A DNA stretch of 5,669 bases, taken from NCBI GenBank assembly GCA_019246375.1, contig JAFAQO010000530.1:1-5669 (forward strand). The letters are read 5' to 3'. Numbering within the stretch: the first letter of the stretch is position 1; each line of letters begins with the position of its first letter. The DNA comes from Mycobacterium sp. Its GTDB lineage: Bacteria > Actinomycetota > Actinomycetes > Mycobacteriales > Mycobacteriaceae. Shown in pieces: positions 1 to 5,669 of the stretch. A program made the position numbers and the translations under genes. The notes beneath the pieces are model-generated. The model was not told the DNA's origin and searched no databases. It saw only the letters and a program-made list of their open reading frames with translations.

Positions 1-646
1 GGCTGCGGGCCATCGCCACTGCGCCCTCGACGCCGTAGGCATGCTGGTGGATTTCGGCCATGTCGGCGAGCTGAGCGACCCGCATCGATACCGGAATGCT
101 TTCGCCGCCGGTGCCATTGGGCAGGCCGCCGCCGTCGTAGCGCTCGAAAGCGAACGCTACGGCCGCCTGCACGTCGGCACCCAGACCGAGCCGCTCGGCC
201 AGCAGCGTCGCCGATGCGCAGTGCGAGCGCACCAGACGCGACAGGTGGCCGCGTGCGTTGGCGAACAACGTCGCCAGCACAGTCAGCCGACGGGTCAGCG
301 GTTCACCACGAGCCACATTGCTGAGCAAGAAGCGCAAGTACGGCAGGCCCGACCGATCGACCAGAGCCGACTCCCGGCGTACCGCGATGTCATCGCCGAA
401 CCACTGTGCGTATTCGTGAGAGTCTGCGTGACAACCGATCCACATGACCAGGTTCGTGTAGTAAATGCAGTCACGCTGGCGGCGATCCAGGCCGAGGCGG
501 TCGGCGATCCTGGTGCCGATCAGCGCGGCGCGCAGCATGTGTTCGCTCGGTTGGCCCAAACCGAGGTCGATCGCCACTGACAGCGCCGCCAATAGCTCGG
601 CGCGGCTGGGCAACTCCGCGTGCGCGGCATCAGGTAAGGACGCCAC
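1..646 (-). CDS. HD-GYP-like domain protein, probable LuxR-type regulator (N-terminal part, runs off left edge)
   Basis: This frame stays open from a GTG at 646-644 to the window edge, giving 215 residues with no stop. It is the only usual start codon downstream of an in-frame stop at 682-680. The best landmark is ERYDGGGLPNGTGGESIP at about residues 168-185, followed by MRVAQLADMAE (188-198). This matches the second half of HD-GYP domains, where the usual text is DGSGYP, then GE.IP, then an alpha helix ending in AD. The first half is degenerate: NLVMWIGCHADSHEYA (65-80) sits where LLHDIGK would be, so the metal-binding His-Asp pair is not obvious. Actinobacterial proteins of this kind usually continue into a LuxR-type helix-turn-helix; that part would lie outside the window and is inferred. 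No clear Shine-Dalgarno is seen; AAGG lies too close to the start. It could instead be a plain HD-domain phosphohydrolase. The reading frame is well supported; the function is moderate. Confidence 0.8.
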   Translation of the reverse strand, partial: MASLPDAAHAELPSRAELLAALSVAIDLGLGQPSEHMLRAALIGTRIADRLGLDRRQRDCIYYTNLVMWIGCHADSHEYAQWFGDDIAVRRESALVDRSGLPYLRFLLSNVARGEPLTRRLTVLATLFANARGHLSRLVRSHCASATLLAERLGLGADVQAAVAFAFERYDGGGLPNGTGGESIPVSMRVAQLADMAEIHQHAYGVEGAVAMARS

Positions 647-662
647 GCCTTGATTCTGCCCC

Positions 663-693
663 GCGCCGGTTATTTCCGGTCAGCTATCGGCGC
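663..693. repeat. Inverted repeat in the gap between the epoxide hydrolase and HD-GYP-like genes
   Basis: GCGCCG at 663-668 is matched by CGGCGC at 688-693, giving 6-bp arms around a 19-base centre. Inside it, CCGG at 666-669 and CCGG at 676-679 make a nested shorter pairing. It lies 17 to 47 bases upstream of the GTG of the HD-GYP-like gene. It could be a regulator binding site or an RNA hairpin in the leader. It has no run of T after it, so it is not a standard terminator. The arms are short and GC-rich, so chance is a real alternative. Confidence 0.25.
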
Positions 694-729
694 AGCAGCC
701 TCAGTCCGGCTCGCTGAACAGCCCCAAGC

Positions 730-1857
730 TCACCGGACCGTCGCGAAGAACGAGCGGACGTCGTCGACGAAGAGAGCCGGCTGCTCGAATGCGGCGAAGT
801 GCCCACCGCGCGGCATGGTCGACCAGTGAGTGATGTTGTAGACGGCCTCGCACCAGGGTCGCGGCGCGCGCAGGATTTCCTTGGGGAACGCGGCAACTCC
901 GGTGGGTATCTCGACTCGCCCACCGCCGGCGAAGCTACCGAAGCTCTCCCAGTAGAGGCGCGCTGAGGATGCGCCGGTCCCAGGCACCCAATACAGCATC
1001 ACGTTGTCGAGAAGTTCGTCGCGGCGCAGGACATTCTCGGGATGCCCGCCGCAGTCCATCCATTCCCAGAACTTTTCGACGATCCACGCCAGTTGTCCCA
1101 CCGGGGAATCAACTAATCCATATCCGAGTGTCTGTGGCCGGGTGGATTGTTGCTTGGAATAGCCTGTGCCCCAACGGCGGTGATGCGCAAATGCCGCGAA
1201 TGCCTGTTTCTCCTCCTCGGTTGGCTCGGTGCTCGTGCCTGCGGGAGGTCGAGCGATCGGCATATTCAAATGGATCGCGACGCAGTGGCCCCGGTTGCGG
1301 CCCATTTGCGTTGTGACGGCAGCGCCCCAGTCGCCGCCCTGCGCGCCGTAACGGTCATACCCAAGGCGCTGCATCAGCGTCTCCCACGCCTGGGCGATTT
1401 TCTCGACACCCCACCCGGTCCGCCGGGGCTTGCCCGAAAATCCATACCCGGGAAGCGAAGGGCAGACCACATGGAACGCGTCTTCCGGGCGTCCCGTCGT
1501 CGGATTGACCAGCGGATCGATCACCTTGTGGAATTCCACGATCGAACCGGGCCAGCCGTGGGTGATGAGCAGCGGTAGGGCGTCCTCATGCGGGGACCGC
1601 TGGTGGATGAAATGGATATCTAGTCCGTCGATTTCGGTGATGAACTGATCGAACCGGTTCAGCGCGGCTTCCCGCGACCGCCAGTCATAGCCGTCGGCCC
1701 AGTACGCGGCCAAGTTACGGGTATACGCCAGGGGCATCCCCTGGCTCCCGTCGTCGACGCACTCGGCTTCCGGCCACCGGGTATGCGCCAGGCGTGCCCT
1801 CAGATCGTCGAGAACTTCGCTCGGGACGTCGATGCGAAAAGGCCTGATATCAGGCAT
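730..1857 (-). CDS. Epoxide hydrolase, EHN-type alpha/beta hydrolase (microsomal-like)
   Basis: A 375-aa alpha/beta hydrolase that would open epoxides with water through a covalent ester intermediate. The N-terminal part (about 3-110) fits the EHN domain of microsomal and juvenile-hormone epoxide hydrolases, with FRIDVP near the start. HGWPG (100-104) is the oxyanion-hole HGxP motif. GGDWG (174-178) carries the expected nucleophile Asp176. TGYSKQQSTRPQT (231-243) supplies a cap tyrosine, Tyr233, and RLYWES a second, Tyr302. Glu327 in AFPKEIL is the likely acid, and RGGHFAAFEQP (350-360) carries the catalytic His353. All motifs keep the spacing of mammalian microsomal epoxide hydrolase, but no N-terminal membrane anchor is visible, so it is likely cytoplasmic. 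It starts at ATG 18 bases after the stop of the 77-aa gene, which suggests one operon. Its Shine-Dalgarno is weak. The natural substrate cannot be read from sequence; lipid or xenobiotic epoxides are possible. Database entries for this family sometimes carry misleading names. Confidence 0.93.
   Translation of the reverse strand: MPDIRPFRIDVPSEVLDDLRARLAHTRWPEAECVDDGSQGMPLAYTRNLAAYWADGYDWRSREAALNRFDQFITEIDGLDIHFIHQRSPHEDALPLLITHGWPGSIVEFHKVIDPLVNPTTGRPEDAFHVVCPSLPGYGFSGKPRRTGWGVEKIAQAWETLMQRLGYDRYGAQGGDWGAAVTTQMGRNRGHCVAIHLNMPIARPPAGTSTEPTEEEKQAFAAFAHHRRWGTGYSKQQSTRPQTLGYGLVDSPVGQLAWIVEKFWEWMDCGGHPENVLRRDELLDNVMLYWVPGTGASSARLYWESFGSFAGGGRVEIPTGVAAFPKEILRAPRPWCEAVYNITHWSTMPRGGHFAAFEQPALFVDDVRSFFATVR
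1842..1855. repeat. Perfect 14-bp palindrome at the epoxide hydrolase start codon
   Basis: GCCTGATATCAGGC reads the same on both strands. It begins at the G of the ATG start codon and covers the next codons of the epoxide hydrolase. The position would suit an operator or a translation-blocking RNA fold. However, about one perfect 14-mer palindrome is expected by chance in every 16 kb of sequence, so the size alone is weak evidence. Confidence 0.3.
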
Positions 1858-1875
1858 CCGCTGAACGTCTTCGTT

Positions 1876-2109
1876 TCACAGAATGCGACGAGGCGACCTA
1901 CCCATGCGATAGCCGGCGGGGAAGGACATCTCGATCACTCGAAGCTGGTGATTCGCTTTCGACTCGAGCTCGAGGACGACGCAACTCTCGCCGATGGCCT
2001 TGGCTTCGAGCACTATGTAGTGTTGACCGCCACCCTCAACGTCGGTAATCGGATCACCTGAGCGCAACGTCTCGACGGGCACCAGTTCGGGAATTCTGTG
2101 TGGCTCCAC
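1876..2109 (-). CDS. Unrecognised 77-aa protein, first gene of the epoxide hydrolase operon
   Basis: I do not recognise this protein. It begins at GTG (2109-2107) and ends at TGA. Support for its being real: it fills the gap between two sure genes on the same strand, it sits 18 bases upstream of the epoxide hydrolase, its third codon positions favour G or C, and it has a well-placed TACCGT box seven bases before the GTG. The sequence suggests a small beta-rich fold, with alternating hydrophobic stretches HYIVLEAKAIG (30-40), SCVVLELES (42-50) and LRVIEMSF (56-63). LRSGDPI (15-21) resembles the turn at the start of small beta-barrels. It has no signal peptide, membrane segment or cysteine pair. 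The C-terminal tail is basic (YRMGRSPRRIL). A role as a partner or accessory of the epoxide hydrolase is only inferred from position. Confidence 0.68.
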   Translation of the reverse strand: MEPHRIPELVPVETLRSGDPITDVEGGGQHYIVLEAKAIGESCVVLELESKANHQLRVIEMSFPAGYRMGRSPRRIL

Positions 2110-2116
2110 CTTGGCA

Positions 2117-2122
2117 ACGGTA
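2117..2122 (-). promoter_or_regulatory. Candidate -10 box (TACCGT) for the 77-aa gene / epoxide hydrolase operon
   Basis: On the minus strand TACCGT fits the mycobacterial TANNNT -10 consensus. Seven bases (TGCCAAG) separate it from the GTG at 2109. This is the spacing at which transcription begins at or next to the start codon, giving a leaderless mRNA, which is common in mycobacteria. There is no separate Shine-Dalgarno, which agrees. No -35 box is obvious. The match is to only three fixed bases, so chance is possible. Confidence 0.45.
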
Positions 2123-2151
2123 GGCGAACCGAGCGAGCGAGGTAACCCCTT

Positions 2152-3516
2152 TCACGGATCCTTTTCCTCATCGCCGCCCAAGAGTTTTTCGGGGTGGTGG
2201 AAGAGATTGGTGCGAGGTTGCCCGCGATCAAGATGCGGAGGTGGGATCCATTCGGTGTCGCCGTTGGCGCGTTTGCGGGTGGTGTAGCCGCCGGGTTCGA
2301 CCAGCGGGTGATGGCCGCCGCAGCCGAAGGTCAGGTCGTTGACGTCGGTTGTCCGACAGAGGGCGTAGTCGGTGACGTGATGCACTTCGCAGAAATAGCC
2401 CGACACATCACAGCTCGGGTGTGAACAGCCGCGGTCCTTGGCGTAGAGCACGATTCGTTGTCCGGGCGAGGCCAATCGCTTGGTGTGATACAGGCCGATG
2501 GCGCGGCCGTGGTCGAAGATCGCCAGGTAGTGATGCGCGTGGCGGGCCAGACCGATCACCTCGGTCATCGGCAACAAAGTGCCGCCACCCGTGAGTCCCT
2601 TGCCCGCGCCCGTTTCCAACTCTTGCAAAGTGGTCGTGACGATGATGCTGGCCGGCAGCCCATTGTGGGCGCCCAGCTCGCCCGAGGCCAGCACGGCGCG
2701 CAGCGCGGCGTACAGCCCGTCGTGGTGGCGTTGGGCCGGGCTGCGGGCGTCGCGGTCGATCGCCTCCTGAGACGGTGTGCCGTCCAGCACCGGGGTGGGG
2801 TCATAGGGGTTGGCCATGCCGGGGGCGGCCAGTTTGGCCAGCGCGGCTTCTAGAGCGGCCCGGGCGGCCGGGGTCAGGTAGCCCCGCAGAAAGGACATGC
2901 CGTCGGCTTCCTGCTTGCCCACGGTTAGGCCGCGCCGACGGGCACGGTCTGCGTCGCTGAACTGGCCGTCGGGGTTCAGACAGTCGGCGAGTCTGTCGGC
3001 CAGCTTGGCCAGCTGTTCGGGCCGGTACTGGGTGCCCAGTTCGGCGAGCTTGGCTTCGGCGCATTGGCGGGTGTCGGCGTCGATCCAGCACGGCAAGTCC
3101 CACAGGAAACCGCGGATTATTCGCACGTGGGCGGCGCCCAGCCGCCCGGCGCGCTGGGCGGCAGCAGTCGCTGGAAGCCAGGGCGGCAACGGCTGGCCGG
3201 CAAGTGATTGCCGCGGCCCCAGGTCTTGGGCTTCCTCGAGGCGGCGGGCGGCTTCGGCGCGGGTGATACGTAGCCGGTCGGCCAGCACGTGCGCCAACTT
3301 GCCGCCGATTTCGGCCGGGGTAGCCTGCTGGCGCACCTCGTTGAGCAAGGCGTGACCGGCCACCGGCAGCCGACGGGTGTCGTGTTCAAGGCGTTCCAAC
3401 AACGCCAACCGTTCGGTTGTGGTCAACACCTCGAACGACAACTCAGCCAGACCAGACACCGCCTCGTGAAACGCGTCAAACCGCTCCACGATCTGTTCTC
3501 GACTGCTGGCCACCAT
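2152..3516 (-). CDS. 13E12-repeat-family DUF222/HNH endonuclease-domain protein, intact
   Basis: A 454-aa protein of the REP13E12 family, present in several copies in M. tuberculosis. The helical DUF222 region covers about residues 5-290, with stretches such as [16 protein letters not shown] (35-50). The C-terminal HNH nuclease domain covers about 360-425: Cys364 and Cys369 (CSHPSC) look like zinc ligands, EVHH is at 377-380, [17 protein letters not shown] at 389-405 with Asn393 and the pair His402-His403, then GGYTTRK and [13 protein letters not shown], a tail typical of mycobacterial 13E12 proteins. All HNH elements are present and the frame is unbroken, so it is probably expressed and potentially active. 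The biological role of the family is unknown. In M. tuberculosis these repeats are integration sites for the phiRv1 prophage; nothing prophage-like is seen here. The ATG start fits a TACGAT -10 box six bases upstream. Confidence 0.93.
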   Translation of the reverse strand: MVASSREQIVERFDAFHEAVSGLAELSFEVLTTTERLALLERLEHDTRRLPVAGHALLNEVRQQATPAEIGGKLAHVLADRLRITRAEAARRLEEAQDLGPRQSLAGQPLPPWLPATAAAQRAGRLGAAHVRIIRGFLWDLPCWIDADTRQCAEAKLAELGTQYRPEQLAKLADRLADCLNPDGQFSDADRARRRGLTVGKQEADGMSFLRGYLTPAARAALEAALAKLAAPGMANPYDPTPVLDGTPSQEAIDRDARSPAQRHHDGLYAALRAVLASGELGAHNGLPASIIVTTTLQELETGAGKGLTGGGTLLPMTEVIGLARHAHHYLAIFDHGRAIGLYHTKRLASPGQRIVLYAKDRGCSHPSCDVSGYFCEVHHVTDYALCRTTDVNDLTFGCGGHHPLVEPGGYTTRKRANGDTEWIPPPHLDRGQPRTNLFHHPEKLLGGDEEKDP

Positions 3517-3522
3517 GCCCGA

Positions 3523-3528
3523 ATCGTA
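3523..3528 (-). promoter_or_regulatory. Candidate -10 box (TACGAT) for leaderless transcription of the HNH gene
   Basis: TACGAT on the minus strand matches TANNNT. Six bases (TCGGGC) separate it from the A of the ATG at 3516, so transcription would begin at the start codon. There is no good Shine-Dalgarno in that spacer, as expected for a leaderless mRNA. A TTG at about 3543-3545 is too close (11 bases after TTGTCG) to act as a standard -35. The box also helps to choose this start over later ones, including the GTG that is codon 2. Confidence 0.55.
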
Positions 3529-3591
3529 TCGACGCCCACCGACAAAAAACCGCCCAGAAATTCCCTAAATCACAGTGCACTCAATAGGTTT

Positions 3592-3605
3592 CCGGCCAGA
3601 GCCGG
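3592..3605 (-). terminator. Small hairpin after the LLM oxidoreductase gene, possible weak terminator
   Basis: In the minus-strand RNA, CCGGC pairs with GCCGG around the loop UCUG, four bases beyond the stop codon of the oxidoreductase gene. The stem is only 5 bp and is followed by AAACC rather than a U-run; a run of six T occurs about 45 bases later, with no stem before it. It could slow transcription or mark the mRNA 3' end, but it is not a standard intrinsic terminator. Confidence 0.25.
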
Positions 3606-3609
3606 GTGA

Positions 3610-4470
3610 TCAAACGTCGAGGGCTAAGTCTTTTCGGAACCGCCGCATGCCGTCGATCTTGTCGGCCAGTGTGGCGTCCGGCCCGGCATAAAACATCCAG
3701 GGCATCGTAAGGATGCCGGTGATACCGGCGGCCTCGGCTCTCTGGTAGTCGGCAATTGTGAAGGCGTCGGTGAGTGGTGTCAGGATGGTGAAGTCGTCCA
3801 GCGACAAACCGTTTTCGACCCGTAACGCACGCAGCCGGGCCGCCGCTTCGATAGCGCGGTCAATCTTGATCAGGTCACCGATCCAGCCGTCGTTGCGGGC
3901 GGCTCGCCGAAACGCGACCTCACTGAGCCCGCCGACATAGACCGGTATCGGCGGCGGTGTCGGCTGCATCTCCAACCGCGGGGTTTGGAAGAATTCGCCG
4001 TCGATCTGAGTCCACCCCGGTTCCCACAACGCGCGCATCAGATCGAGCATTTCGTCGGTGCGCTTGCCGCGGGCCTCGAATGGCTGGCCCATCAAGGCGA
4101 ATTCCTCCTCACACCAGCCGACACCGACCCCGAGCTCCACTCGGCCCGCGGCTAAAACTGCCGCGGTGCCAATGGCTTTCGCGGTCGAATAAGGATTTCG
4201 CATCGCCGGAATAAAGACGGTGGTGACGAACCGCAGCCGTGTCGTCACCTGTGCCAGCGCGCCGACCAGCACCCACGCGTCGGGCCAGTCGGTAAATGGC
4301 TGCCAGCGCCGCTGCCCGTCTTTGGTGTACGGGTAAGGAGTGTCCAGAGTCTCCAGGTTGACGACGTGGTCGGGAACGCCGATCCCGTCGTAGCCGAGCT
4401 CATCGGCGGCCTTCGCGATCTCGAGGATCTCACCCGTCTTCAAAAAGGCGCTGCTGATGTAGTACTTCAT
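3610..4470 (-). CDS. F420-dependent LLM-class oxidoreductase
   Basis: A 286-aa luciferase-like monooxygenase-fold (TIM-barrel) protein, probably using reduced coenzyme F420, abundant in mycobacteria. Landmarks: LGYDGIGVPDHV (25-36) in the first barrel strands, GRVELGVGVGW (109-119) followed by CEEEFALMGQPFEARGKRTDE (120-140), IPVYVGGLSEVAFRRAARNDGWIG (175-198), all typical of F420-dependent LLM subfamilies with the GVGxGW signature. Length is normal for the family. I place the start at ATG 4470 because it overlaps the thioesterase stop as ATGA, a usual sign of translational coupling; a GTG at 4488 would add only six residues and has no better signal. Substrate is unknown; relatives act on lipids, alcohols or xenobiotics. 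Pairing with a thioesterase hints at acyl-CoA or lipid chemistry, which is inference. A flavin (FMN) version cannot be ruled out. Confidence 0.92.
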   Translation of the reverse strand: MKYYISSAFLKTGEILEIAKAADELGYDGIGVPDHVVNLETLDTPYPYTKDGQRRWQPFTDWPDAWVLVGALAQVTTRLRFVTTVFIPAMRNPYSTAKAIGTAAVLAAGRVELGVGVGWCEEEFALMGQPFEARGKRTDEMLDLMRALWEPGWTQIDGEFFQTPRLEMQPTPPPIPVYVGGLSEVAFRRAARNDGWIGDLIKIDRAIEAAARLRALRVENGLSLDDFTILTPLTDAFTIADYQRAEAAGITGILTMPWMFYAGPDATLADKIDGMRRFRKDLALDV

Positions 4471-5096
4471 CCGACTTGCCGAGCCCACGACGGAATGACA
4501 AATACGCCGTCGGCTTCCACGGTGATTCCCTCGCTGTCCGAAATGCTGCCATGCGCAAAGGTTTTGATGTCTTCGGTGCGCTCGATGGTGGCTTCGGCGC
4601 GCAGCGGGCCCAGCGGCGTGCCGCGTAGATATTTCACGGTAATTGTTCCGGTGAACAGCGGCTTGGTCAGACCCTCGCTGGCCGCCTCACCGAGCATGTG
4701 GTCGAGCACTGAAGCGCAGACACCGCCGTGAACCAGACCGGGTGGTCCCTCGTAGGCAGCGCCGAGGCTGAAATCGCTCCAGCACCGGCCGCCGTCGCCG
4801 TGGTGGATGGTCAGCGGCGGAGCGATCGGATTGCGCATACCGATCACGGCGTTGCCCCACGCCAACGGACGGCCTTCGACCGCGTACCGCACCCCCGCGG
4901 ATCCGTCCAACTGGCTGCTGCGCAACGCGTCGGTCACCGCCTCGATCGCGGTACGGGCGTCGCAAATAGTGGTGGCGTCAACGTCGGTGCGAATGGTGGC
5001 ATCGATGAGATCCCGCACGGCCTCAGTCAGCGGGCCGTACAGCGCCGTCAGCCGATCATGCTCCTCGGCGCTGATGACCTCATACCCGATGTCCAC
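4467..5096 (-). CDS. Hotdog-fold (4HBT/PaaI-like) acyl-CoA thioesterase
   Basis: A 209-aa protein with a C-terminal hotdog thioesterase domain at about 95-203 and a helical N-terminal extension of about 90 residues. PPGLVHGGVCASVLDHMLGE (118-136) carries the usual HGG turn (His123-Gly125) and the Asp132 on the central helix, the expected active-site region for hydrolysis of acyl-CoA. LFTGTITVKYLRGTPLG (147-163) and LRAEATIERTEDIKTFAHGSI are the long beta strands. I choose GTG 5096 as the start because AGGAGG lies seven bases before it. A GTG at 5150 would add 18 residues, overlap glnE by 38 bases and lacks this signal. The gene follows glnE by 16 bases, and its stop overlaps the oxidoreductase start. 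Acyl chain preference cannot be read from sequence. The family assignment is firm; the substrate is not. Confidence 0.9.
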   Translation of the reverse strand: MDIGYEVISAEEHDRLTALYGPLTEAVRDLIDATIRTDVDATTICDARTAIEAVTDALRSSQLDGSAGVRYAVEGRPLAWGNAVIGMRNPIAPPLTIHHGDGGRCWSDFSLGAAYEGPPGLVHGGVCASVLDHMLGEAASEGLTKPLFTGTITVKYLRGTPLGPLRAEATIERTEDIKTFAHGSISDSEGITVEADGVFVIPSWARQVG

Positions 5097-5103
5097 CAGC
5101 CCG

Positions 5104-5109
5104 CCTCCT
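5104..5109 (-). promoter_or_regulatory. Shine-Dalgarno AGGAGG that sets the thioesterase start
   Basis: AGGAGG on the minus strand lies seven bases before the GTG at 5096 and three bases beyond the glnE stop codon. It is the only full match to the anti-Shine-Dalgarno consensus beside a start in this window. It supports independent ribosome loading at the thioesterase on a shared glnE transcript. Confidence 0.8.
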
Positions 5110-5112
5110 GTC

Positions 5113-5669
5113 TCAACTTCCGAGCACTCTGCGCACCACGGCTTTTGCACGCCGCGTCACCCGCAGATAGTTGTCCAGGAACTCGCTGCCATCCCCGTTT
5201 TGCCAGCCGGCTGCGACTGCCACAGCGTTGAGCTGGCGGCCCGGCCCGGGCAGCTGGTCGGTGGCCCTCCCGCGGACCAAAACCAGCGCATTGCGGGCCC
5301 GAGTCGCCGTCAGCCAGGCCTGCCGGAGCAGGTCCACCTCATCTTCGGCGATGAGCTGGGCTGCAGCGATCGCGTCCAATGATTCCAGCGTCGAGGTGTT
5401 GTGCAGGGCGGGAATGGCATGCGCGTGCTGCAACTGGAGCAGCTGCACCGTCCATTCGATATCGGTCAGTCCCCCGCGCCCCAGTTTGGTGTGCGTGTTG
5501 CGATCGGCGCCGTGCGGCAACCGTTCCGCGTCGACGCGGGCCTTGATCCGGCGAATCTCTTGCACAGCCTCCGGCGAGACCCCATCGGCGGGATAGCGCG
5601 TCTTGTCTGCCATCAGCACGAACCGCTGACCCAGGTCCGCGTCGCCGGCCACCGCGTGCGCGCGCAGCA
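5113..5669 (-). CDS. glnE: Glutamine synthetase adenylyltransferase, C-terminal 184 residues (runs off right edge)
   Basis: The visible part is the C-terminal end of GlnE, the enzyme that adds and removes AMP on glutamine synthetase in response to nitrogen status. [19 protein letters not shown] (61-79 of the visible part) matches the conserved K..GG.TDIE.. motif closing the second nucleotidyltransferase domain, where the Asp contributes to metal binding. It is followed by the helical C-terminal domain, with [12 protein letters not shown] (89-100) and [15 protein letters not shown] (114-128), ending VVRRVLGS. Mycobacterial GlnE is close to 1000 residues, so most of the gene lies to the right. 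The frame is open to the edge. In M. tuberculosis glnE is essential and lies between glnA1 and glnA2; here the gene after it is a thioesterase, which its transcript probably continues into. Confidence 0.96.
   Translation of the reverse strand, partial: LRAHAVAGDADLGQRFVLMADKTRYPADGVSPEAVQEIRRIKARVDAERLPHGADRNTHTKLGRGGLTDIEWTVQLLQLQHAHAIPALHNTSTLESLDAIAAAQLIAEDEVDLLRQAWLTATRARNALVLVRGRATDQLPGPGRQLNAVAVAAGWQNGDGSEFLDNYLRVTRRAKAVVRRVLGS

Noticed and set aside
41..580. Long plus-strand open frame opposite the HD-GYP-like gene
   Set aside because: It lies codon-on-codon against the minus-strand frame, whose product has recognisable HD-GYP-like motifs. The plus-strand product has none; it is a mirror of GC-rich coding.
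1147..1578. Plus-strand open frame inside the epoxide hydrolase
   Set aside because: It is antisense to a gene with a full set of catalytic motifs and its product shows no domain.
1963..1974. Palindrome CTCGAGCTCGAG
   Set aside because: It lies inside the 77-aa gene and is explained by alternating Glu and Leu codons.
2130..2141. Three tandem CGAG units after the HNH gene
   Set aside because: Too short and simple to be meaningful; it forms no hairpin with nearby sequence and does not look like a terminator.
2458..3355. Several plus- and minus-strand open frames inside the HNH gene
   Set aside because: The 454-aa DUF222/HNH frame explains the whole stretch; the others are low-complexity, Arg/Ala-rich shadows.
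3544..3549. Run of six T on the minus strand as the tail of an intrinsic terminator
   Set aside because: No stem lies directly before it; the only hairpin is about 45 bases upstream.
4471..4488. Upstream GTG start for the LLM oxidoreductase
   Set aside because: It adds six residues (GSASR between two start codons) with no Shine-Dalgarno, while ATG 4470 gives the ATGA overlap and begins directly at the first barrel strand.
5097..5150. Upstream GTG start for the thioesterase
   Set aside because: It would overlap glnE by 38 bases and lacks a ribosome site; AGGAGG points to the GTG at 5096.
4728..5596. Plus-strand open frames opposite the thioesterase and glnE
   Set aside because: They are antisense to clearly recognised proteins and have no family features of their own.

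Overview
The window looks like chromosomal DNA from a mycobacterium. The G+C content is high, a mycobacterial-type glnE (glutamine synthetase adenylyltransferase) runs in from the right edge, there is a 13E12-repeat-family DUF222/HNH gene, and there is an F420-type luciferase-like oxidoreductase. GTG starts are common, and two genes have a TANNNT -10 box placed so that the transcript would begin at the start codon. The species cannot be named from sequence alone.

All seven supported genes are on the minus strand, so transcription runs from high to low coordinates. Coding is almost continuous, and no gap exceeds 93 bases. From right to left: (1) the 3' end of glnE (5113-5669); (2) a hotdog-fold thioesterase (4467-5096), 16 bases after glnE, with an AGGAGG Shine-Dalgarno; (3) an F420-dependent LLM-class oxidoreductase (3610-4470) that overlaps the thioesterase by ATGA; (4) a 93-base gap with a possible hairpin and a leaderless-type promoter; (5) an intact 454-aa DUF222/HNH endonuclease of the 13E12 family (2152-3516); (6) a 42-base gap with a second leaderless-type promoter; (7) an unrecognised 77-aa protein (1876-2109) followed after 18 bases by an EHN-type epoxide hydrolase (730-1857); (8) an 83-base gap with an inverted repeat; (9) the N-terminal 215 residues of a protein with a degenerate HD-GYP-like domain, probably a LuxR-type regulator whose DNA-binding part would lie beyond the left edge (1-646).

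Reading the layout: glnE, thioesterase and LLM oxidoreductase are packed tightly enough to share a transcript, although nothing in the proteins links the last two to nitrogen control. They look like enzymes of acyl-CoA or lipid metabolism. The HNH gene is a repeat-family element standing between two transcription units. The 77-aa protein and the epoxide hydrolase form a second small operon. In M. tuberculosis glnE lies between glnA1 and glnA2. Here glnA1 is not seen within about 5 kb of the glnE 3' end, so the space beside glnE is occupied by accessory genes. I found no complete previously undescribed system. The most novel item is the 77-aa protein and its pairing with the epoxide hydrolase. 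No tRNA, rRNA, CRISPR array, insertion sequence or convincing strong terminator was seen.
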